Shown here: piece after piece, positions 59,034 through 64,000 of the stretch
How positions within the stretch are numbered: the stretch's first letter is position 1
How the letters are laid out: each line of letters begins with the position of its first letter
Origin: Spirochaetales bacterium
Lineage (GTDB): Bacteria; Spirochaetota; Spirochaetia; Sphaerochaetales; Sphaerochaetaceae
Reading direction: 5' to 3'
Length of the DNA: 64,000 nucleotides
Assembly: GCA_017614375.1 (NCBI GenBank)
Contig: JAGABZ010000016.1
Coordinates: 59,643 to 123,642 of the forward strand
Notes under the pieces: generated by a model
The model's database searches: none
Told to the model about the DNA's origin: nothing
The model's input: the letters and a program-made list of their open reading frames with translations, nothing else
Position numbers and translations under genes: made by a program

Positions 59034-61199
59034 ATGGAAAACAAACTTCACGTAAGCGACCTGAGGATTTCCTTCAAGACCACCAGCGGAAAGGTCCAGG
59101 CTGTTCGCAACATCAGCTTTGACCTGGACAAGGGCGAAACCCTGGCCATAGTCGGTGAGTCCGGCTCCGGAAAGTCGGTAACCTCCAAGGCAATCCTCGG
59201 AATCCTCGCCGGAAACTCGATCATCGAGGGCGGTGAAATCATCTATGACGGAAAAGACCTGCTCAAGATCTCCGAAGATGACTTCCACCACATCCGCGGC
59301 GACAAGATCGCCATGATTTTCCAGGATCCGATGAGCTCGCTCAATCCGATCGTCAAGATCGGACGTCAGCTCACCGAGGCCATGATTCTGAAGGGCAAGG
59401 CCAGACAGCGCGAAAGCCGGGCGAACTTCAACGGTTTCCTTAAGAACCTCAACCTGGCGATGAAGCAGGCTGCCGCCGAAGCGGGCAAAAGCGCCGATGC
59501 TGAAATCGACGCCATGTGCCGCAAGTTCGACGACTTCGAGCATAATCACATCAAGCTGGAAGCTGCCTTCAACCAGGCACGCGACGCGGCCCTGGACGCA
59601 ATCGAGACCATCGACGAGCTGAGCTTCGAGATGGAAAAGAACGCGGTAAAGGACATGAAGTACCGCGTCTCCCAGATGGTCCGTGAATCGCTTCAGGCAA
59701 TCCACCCGTATCTGGTAAGCACCCGCGCAGATGAGCTGACCCAGCTGACAAAGGACCTGCCCAAGCTCGCCGAAGCAGGAAGAAAGGCCGGCTCGTTTGC
59801 CGAAGTTCTTCCCAAACTGGCGGGAATCAAGGCCATCCTTCAGGAGGCCGTCGCCCTTCCCGTGCCGGATTTCTTCGCCATGGGCTACAACGACGCCTTC
59901 GGCGGAGGGAAACTTCCCGAATGCCCTGTTCCCGAGATTAACGGAATCCTGGAGCAGAAGCTTCACGATGAGTTCCTCAATAAGTTCGAGAGCTACGTCG
60001 AGATGGCCCTGCGCTTCAGCGCCGGACGGTCCGCCGGGAAAAAGAAAGAGGCCATAGAGGTTCTCGGAACCTGTGCGGCCGATTTCCCGGAGGATGCGGT
60101 TCTTGAGCGCAAAGCCGCCGATTCGGCCGCGAAAAAGCTCATCGACGCCGTCGAGGCTACAAAGAACCCGGTGGAATTCAAAAAGGACAGTCTGACCTTT
60201 ACCTTCGAATCCTCAATCCGGGGTGAGATCGACACCTACTTCACCGGAGTCAGGAAGAACGTCATCGAGCAGCGCCGGCATGACAGGATGCAGGCCAAGC
60301 ACGACAGGCTGGTCAAGAAGGGCCGCGAGCCCGACTGGACGGTGCCCGCCGCCGCGATTACCGACCTGGAGCAGGTCAAGGCAAACATCCGGCACCTGGC
60401 AGACAGGCTGGTTTCGCACTACGGGACGTTGCTTGACGCCGAGGCCGGCAGAGACTTCTCCGCCGAAACCCAGGATGTGATCGCCTACCTCAAGACCAGC
60501 GCGTCCGGAGTCGTGGAGAAGGTCACCAAGACGACCGCCCGCCTTAAGGCCCTCAAACTGATGGAGGAGGTCGGAATCCACGATCCCCGCCAGAGGTTCA
60601 ACCAGTATCCGTTCGAGTTCTCAGGCGGTATGAGACAGAGAATCGTCATCGCCATCGCTCTGGCGGCGAATCCGGACATCCTGATCTGCGACGAGCCGAC
60701 AACCGCCCTGGACGTGACGGTCCAGTCCCAGATCCTGGAGCTGATCAACAACCTCAAGCGGGAGCGTCAGCTGTCGGTGATTTTCATCACCCATGATCTG
60801 GGCGTCGTGGCCAACATGGCCGACCGCATCGCCGTCATGTACGCCGGAAAGATCGTCGAGTACGGCACGGCCGAGGAGGTCTTCTACAACCCGGTCCATC
60901 CGTACACCTGGGCTCTGCTCTCGTCGATGCCCGACCTGGACACCGACCAGAGGCTGGAGGCAATCCCCGGAACCCCGCCGAACATGATCTACCCGCCCAA
61001 GGGGGATGCGTTCGCCCCGAGAAACAAGTACGCCCTGAAGGTCGACTTCGAGCTTCCGCCGCCGATGTTCAAGGTTTCCGACACACACTATGCGGCCACC
61101 TGGCTCCTGCACCCGCAGGCGCCAAAGGTAGAGCCGCCGGCAATCGTCACCGAGCGCATAGCCCGGATGAAGGCCAGAATGGAGGAGCGCAATGCCTGA
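59034..61199 (+). CDS. Peptide ABC transporter ATPase, OppD/DppD type, with ~380-residue insert
   Basis: 721 residues against about 330 usually. Walker [10 protein letters not shown] (41-49), Q-loop [12 protein letters not shown] (95-106), then a highly charged, helical insert from about 122 to 500, then signature FSGGMRQR (529-536), Walker [13 protein letters not shown] (549-560), H-loop TH, and the C-terminal oligopeptide-binding domain with [11 protein letters not shown]. The insert falls in the helical subdomain, between Q-loop and signature. Its helices have coiled-coil-like heptads. Core motifs are intact so the ATPase should be active. Works with the next ATPase. The ribosome binding site is GGAG about 7 bases upstream. 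Confidence 0.92.
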   Translation: MENKLHVSDLRISFKTTSGKVQAVRNISFDLDKGETLAIVGESGSGKSVTSKAILGILAGNSIIEGGEIIYDGKDLLKISEDDFHHIRGDKIAMIFQDPMSSLNPIVKIGRQLTEAMILKGKARQRESRANFNGFLKNLNLAMKQAAAEAGKSADAEIDAMCRKFDDFEHNHIKLEAAFNQARDAALDAIETIDELSFEMEKNAVKDMKYRVSQMVRESLQAIHPYLVSTRADELTQLTKDLPKLAEAGRKAGSFAEVLPKLAGIKAILQEAVALPVPDFFAMGYNDAFGGGKLPECPVPEINGILEQKLHDEFLNKFESYVEMALRFSAGRSAGKKKEAIEVLGTCAADFPEDAVLERKAADSAAKKLIDAVEATKNPVEFKKDSLTFTFESSIRGEIDTYFTGVRKNVIEQRRHDRMQAKHDRLVKKGREPDWTVPAAAITDLEQVKANIRHLADRLVSHYGTLLDAEAGRDFSAETQDVIAYLKTSASGVVEKVTKTTARLKALKLMEEVGIHDPRQRFNQYPFEFSGGMRQRIVIAIALAANPDILICDEPTTALDVTVQSQILELINNLKRERQLSVIFITHDLGVVANMADRIAVMYAGKIVEYGTAEEVFYNPVHPYTWALLSSMPDLDTDQRLEAIPGTPPNMIYPPKGDAFAPRNKYALKVDFELPPPMFKVSDTHYAATWLLHPQAPKVEPPAIVTERIARMKARMEERNA

Positions 61200-62418
61200 C
61201 ATGAAAGTCGAAGTACCCATTGAAGACGATGTGCTGCTGAAAGTCGACCATCTGTGCCAGTATTTCGGTCCGATGAAGGCCGTCGACGATGTCAGTTTCA
61301 CGGTGAAAAAAGGCGAGGTTTTCGGTCTGGTCGGTGAATCCGGCTGCGGAAAGACGACGACCGGACGCTCGATCATCAAGCTCTACGACATCACCTCCGG
61401 AAGCGTTTACTTCAAGGGTGTGCGCGTATGCGCCGGAAAAAAGAGCTTCTACGATGCCATCCGGGAGGCCAGAAAGGAATTCCGCGAAAAGAGCAGGGAC
61501 GCTTCCCCCGAGGAAAAGGCCGCTCTGAAGGCAAAGATGGATGCGATCATCGCCGAGCAGCAGGAGAATATCAAAAAGGCCGATTACGACAACAAGAACT
61601 GCGACAAGGAGTACATCGAGAAACTCCGCGCCGCGGCTGAGGAGAAGTACCGGCCGCTGATCGATTCCGCCGCCACAGCCGAGGAAAAGGCCAGACTGAC
61701 CCGCGAGTACAGGAACGAACTGCGAAAGGCCTCGAAGACCAAGCTGATTACAAAGATCCAGATGATCTTCCAGGATCCGATTGCCTCCCTCGACCCGAGA
61801 ATGACGGTACGCGAAATCATCTCCGAGGGATTGCTCATTCAGGGTGAGAAGGACCAGAAGGTCATTGAGCAGAAGGTCTACGAGATGCTCGAGCTGGTCG
61901 GACTTGTCCGCGAGCACGCCAGCCGCTATCCTCACGAGTTCTCCGGAGGACAGAGGCAGAGAATCGGAGTGGCCCGTTCGATCATAATGAATCCGGACAT
62001 GATCATCGCCGACGAGCCGGTATCCGCTCTGGACGTGTCGATTCAGGCCCAGGTCATCAACCTCCTCAACGACCTGAGAGAGAAGTTCGGACTGACGATT
62101 CTGTTCATCGCCCACAACCTCTCGGTCGTCAAATACTTCTCCGACCGAATCGGGGTCATGTACTACGGAAAACTGGTCGAGCTGGCTCCTTCGGATGAGC
62201 TGTTCTTAAATCCGCTGCATCCGTACACCCGCTCGCTGCTGTCCGCAATACCGCTTCCCGATCCGCTGTACGAGAAAACCCGCCAGAGGGTGACCTACAA
62301 TCCGCTTGCGGAGCATGACTACTCGGTTGACAAACCTTCGCTGCGCGAGGTCAAGCCGGGACACTTCGTCATGTGCAACCAGGCCGAGTTCGACCGCTAT
62401 ATGGCGATTCTGAAATGA
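61192..62418 (+). CDS. Peptide ABC transporter ATPase, OppF/DppF type, with ~100-residue insert
   Basis: 408 residues against about 320. Overlaps the previous stop by 8 bases; ATG 61201 is an alternative start. Walker [11 protein letters not shown] (48-57), then at 82-183 a charged helical insert (rich in Glu, Lys, Ala), before the Q-loop [16 protein letters not shown] (191-206), signature [14 protein letters not shown] and Walker [12 protein letters not shown]. Insert is therefore in a different place from that of OppD: between Walker A and the Q-loop. C-terminal block has [11 protein letters not shown] as usual. The rest is a normal OppF. Confidence 0.92.
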   Translation: MPDMKVEVPIEDDVLLKVDHLCQYFGPMKAVDDVSFTVKKGEVFGLVGESGCGKTTTGRSIIKLYDITSGSVYFKGVRVCAGKKSFYDAIREARKEFREKSRDASPEEKAALKAKMDAIIAEQQENIKKADYDNKNCDKEYIEKLRAAAEEKYRPLIDSAATAEEKARLTREYRNELRKASKTKLITKIQMIFQDPIASLDPRMTVREIISEGLLIQGEKDQKVIEQKVYEMLELVGLVREHASRYPHEFSGGQRQRIGVARSIIMNPDMIIADEPVSALDVSIQAQVINLLNDLREKFGLTILFIAHNLSVVKYFSDRIGVMYYGKLVELAPSDELFLNPLHPYTRSLLSAIPLPDPLYEKTRQRVTYNPLAEHDYSVDKPSLREVKPGHFVMCNQAEFDRYMAILK

Positions 62419-62837
62419 AGACAAAAGAATCCGAAGGCCGGCCGTATCTGCCCTATGTCATCTGGGCGGCAGCCGGCCTGATTCTTTGCGTCTCGGTTGC
62501 CTGGGCCGGTGGAGCTTTTTCCTCTGATGACCCGGTTGAGCTTTTCCGCCACCTTTCCGACGCTTTTTTCATACCCGGGGCCCTCTTTGTCGCCCTGGGT
62601 CTTTTAAGCAGAATCGGCCACACAGGGATGTTCGACATCCTTTCCTACGGATTTAGGGTAATCTTCAGCCATTTCACCCTCAAAAAGCGCCCCGCCTCGT
62701 TCTACGATTTCAAGCAGGAAAAACAGGAGAAACGCGGGGAGCGCTGGAACAAACCGGCCCTGATTGTCGGTCTGATTCTGTTTTCAATCAGCCTCGTATT
62801 CCTGATTCTCTATTACACCGGCGGCAATCCGGCCTGA
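62415..62837 (+). CDS. DUF3899-like membrane protein at the end of the peptide-transporter operon
   Basis: 140 residues from the ATG overlapping the OppF stop (ATGA). Two or three membrane helices: [18 protein letters not shown] near 20, [17 protein letters not shown] near 60, and [20 protein letters not shown] at the C-terminus, with a basic amphipathic middle ([13 protein letters not shown]). The pattern '[11 protein letters not shown]..GLL..i...[10 protein letters not shown]' matches DUF3899, a family of unknown function. By coupling it may assist the importer. Past its stop, 62838-63055 is AT-rich with short TTTTAAGATTTT-like palindromic words and no gene. Confidence 0.8.
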   Translation: MKTKESEGRPYLPYVIWAAAGLILCVSVAWAGGAFSSDDPVELFRHLSDAFFIPGALFVALGLLSRIGHTGMFDILSYGFRVIFSHFTLKKRPASFYDFKQEKQEKRGERWNKPALIVGLILFSISLVFLILYYTGGNPA

Positions 62838-63055
62838 GCGGGCAGCAGGGGCTTTATCAATCCTGCCCCGGGTTCAGACAAAAACCCAGGTGGATCAAAA
62901 ACTTTTATAACCGTAAACTTTTGATAAAACTTCAAAATCTACTGCTTATGCTTGCGATTAACGCTCATCAATTGCCTTTCGAAAGTGAAAAAAACGTGAT
63001 TCTATTTTAAGATTTTCACTTGGTCGACAAAATCTTAAAGTAGTATTTTAAGATA

Positions 63056-64000
63056 TTACATGTTTTGCTTCTTCCACTCGGGCATTGGATGATTGCGGAT
63101 GTTATCCAATATCAAAGGATCATCGAATAACAAATTTGGTCTGTATTCTCCGGAAACAAAACGGCTCATGTATTCCTTTTCCGACTCTGTAAGAACCATA
63201 AGATTTGAAAGATAGGCCTTGGCTTCTTCCTGCCTTCCTTTCAAATCGAAGTTTGCCGTGTCCTTGATAACCGGGAATAGAGCACGCTTTATATCGTGGA
63301 AAGTAATACTATCAATCGCGGAAGTATCAAAGCTCATATTGATTTTATCCAGCGGAGCGGAGATTGTTGCATAGAAGACAATGCACTTCCTGAACAGTTC
63401 TCTTGAGTCTTCAAACAGACTAAGCTTGATAAGATTGCCGAAGTCGTACAAATCCCTGACAGCAGCCCTGCTCATGAGGGCATTTGATTTAGCCGCAAAG
63501 ATTTCCATAGGGTCGAGTATTCTTATCTCTTCTCCATTGTCAAAGATTTCAGGCAGCACTCTCTTTGCAATCGGATTGAGAACATGAGCCCGCAGAGAAT
63601 AGTTGATTTCAATTTTGATCATATCCGAATTGCCACCTGAGTTTGTGTACTTGTAAACAAAGGAGTCCAGACTGAATCTGGATTTCGTCTCAGAGGAGAG
63701 AAGATATCCCTCGTCCTCCATATACTTCTTCAGAGAAGAGGTAATCTGTTCTCTGTTTGCAAGCATGACCTCCCTTGAATCATTCGGTGTGTAGTCCAGA
63801 TCTATATCAACGGAAAGTCTCGGGAGGTTCAGAATTGCCAGATTGATTGCCGTTCCGCCTTTGAGTATCAGGTGCTCGCTCAGATAACCGTCCTTGTTGA
63901 TGAATCTGAGAATGTCAGTCAGACGGATCACTTTCTCGAATGTGTCGCGCACAAATCCGTATTGCCTTGCAATCCTGCCAAGCTCCGATTTGTCAAATGT
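63056..64000 (-). CDS. AbiEii-type nucleotidyltransferase toxin, 5' end cut by window edge
   Basis: The frame is open to the right edge: before the GTG at 63952 there are 16 more in-frame codons reading FDKSELGRIARQYGFVRDT, which fit the AbiEii N-terminus, so the start is outside. About 314 residues are visible. The AbiEii/DUF1814 motif LKGGTAINL is followed by RLSVDIDLDY with the nucleotidyltransferase aspartates, and DPMEIFAAKSNALMSRAAVRDLYDF is the later conserved block. AbiE systems abort phage infection as a type IV toxin-antitoxin; the antitoxin AbiEi should lie upstream, beyond the window. The gene is much richer in A/T than its neighbours, suggesting transfer. Confidence 0.88.
   Translation of the reverse strand, partial: TFDKSELGRIARQYGFVRDTFEKVIRLTDILRFINKDGYLSEHLILKGGTAINLAILNLPRLSVDIDLDYTPNDSREVMLANREQITSSLKKYMEDEGYLLSSETKSRFSLDSFVYKYTNSGGNSDMIKIEINYSLRAHVLNPIAKRVLPEIFDNGEEIRILDPMEIFAAKSNALMSRAAVRDLYDFGNLIKLSLFEDSRELFRKCIVFYATISAPLDKINMSFDTSAIDSITFHDIKRALFPVIKDTANFDLKGRQEEAKAYLSNLMVLTESEKEYMSRFVSGEYRPNLLFDDPLILDNIRNHPMPEWKKQNM

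Overview
This GC-rich 64 kb window looks like chromosomal DNA of a diderm, carbohydrate-fermenting gut or anaerobic bacterium. I favour Spirochaetota, near Sphaerochaeta/Treponema. The reasons are a patatin fused to a predicted outer-membrane barrel, other predicted outer-membrane barrels and lipoproteins, STAS/SpoIIE signalling, ABC sugar and peptide importers, and several Clostridia-like traits such as a T-box and cellobiose phosphorylase. The placement rests on gene style only; no marker gene settles it.

Layout. 1-6.9 kb: recX end, enolase, a UPF0158-GNAT fusion, the Trk potassium system (trkA-trkH) and mscS with a small membrane partner. 6.9-8.7 kb: an initiator tRNA whose 3' end is duplicated downstream, then an AT-richer GH16 glucanase and a structured non-coding stretch. 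8.5-15.9 kb: a cellobiose locus (GH94 phosphorylase, LacI regulator, ABC importer) bounded by two direct copies of a ~187-bp repeat; paired LacI-type operators lie in its divergent promoter region. 15.9-20.4 kb: a partner-switching operon (STAS, membrane SpoIIE phosphatase, a STAS-kinase-ATPase triple fusion, PHP hydrolase). 20.4-28.1 kb: patatin autotransporter-like protein, envelope barrels and lipoproteins, a wHTH gene fragment and cstA. 28.0-31.8 kb: a selenium cluster (aminotransferase V, yedE, yedF, DUF3343, selD). 31.8-33.7 kb: a DprA-like protein and a beta-helix lipoprotein.

33.7-43.3 kb: inverted copies of a second ~225-bp repeat bracket an XRE-cupin-AMP-ligase under a T-box riboswitch, carB with a possible ARG box, a GH13 enzyme and an acyltransferase. 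43.3-53.8 kb: an HSL-type hydrolase, MacB-like ABC protein, GNAT-methyltransferase fusion, a DctA/GltP symporter, a small PH-like protein and a heterodimeric ABC exporter. 53.9-62.8 kb: a peptide ABC importer in which four of five subunits are enlarged. The right edge cuts an AT-rich AbiEii-type toxin gene.

Together the genes point to uptake and phosphorolysis of cellobiose, glycolysis through enolase, peptide scavenging, ion homeostasis and envelope biogenesis. A recurring feature is a -10 box 6-8 bases before an ATG without a Shine-Dalgarno sequence, which suggests that many transcripts are leaderless. The items most worth following up are the T-box leader, the STAS-kinase-ATPase fusion, the repeat-bounded loci and the expanded peptide transporter.
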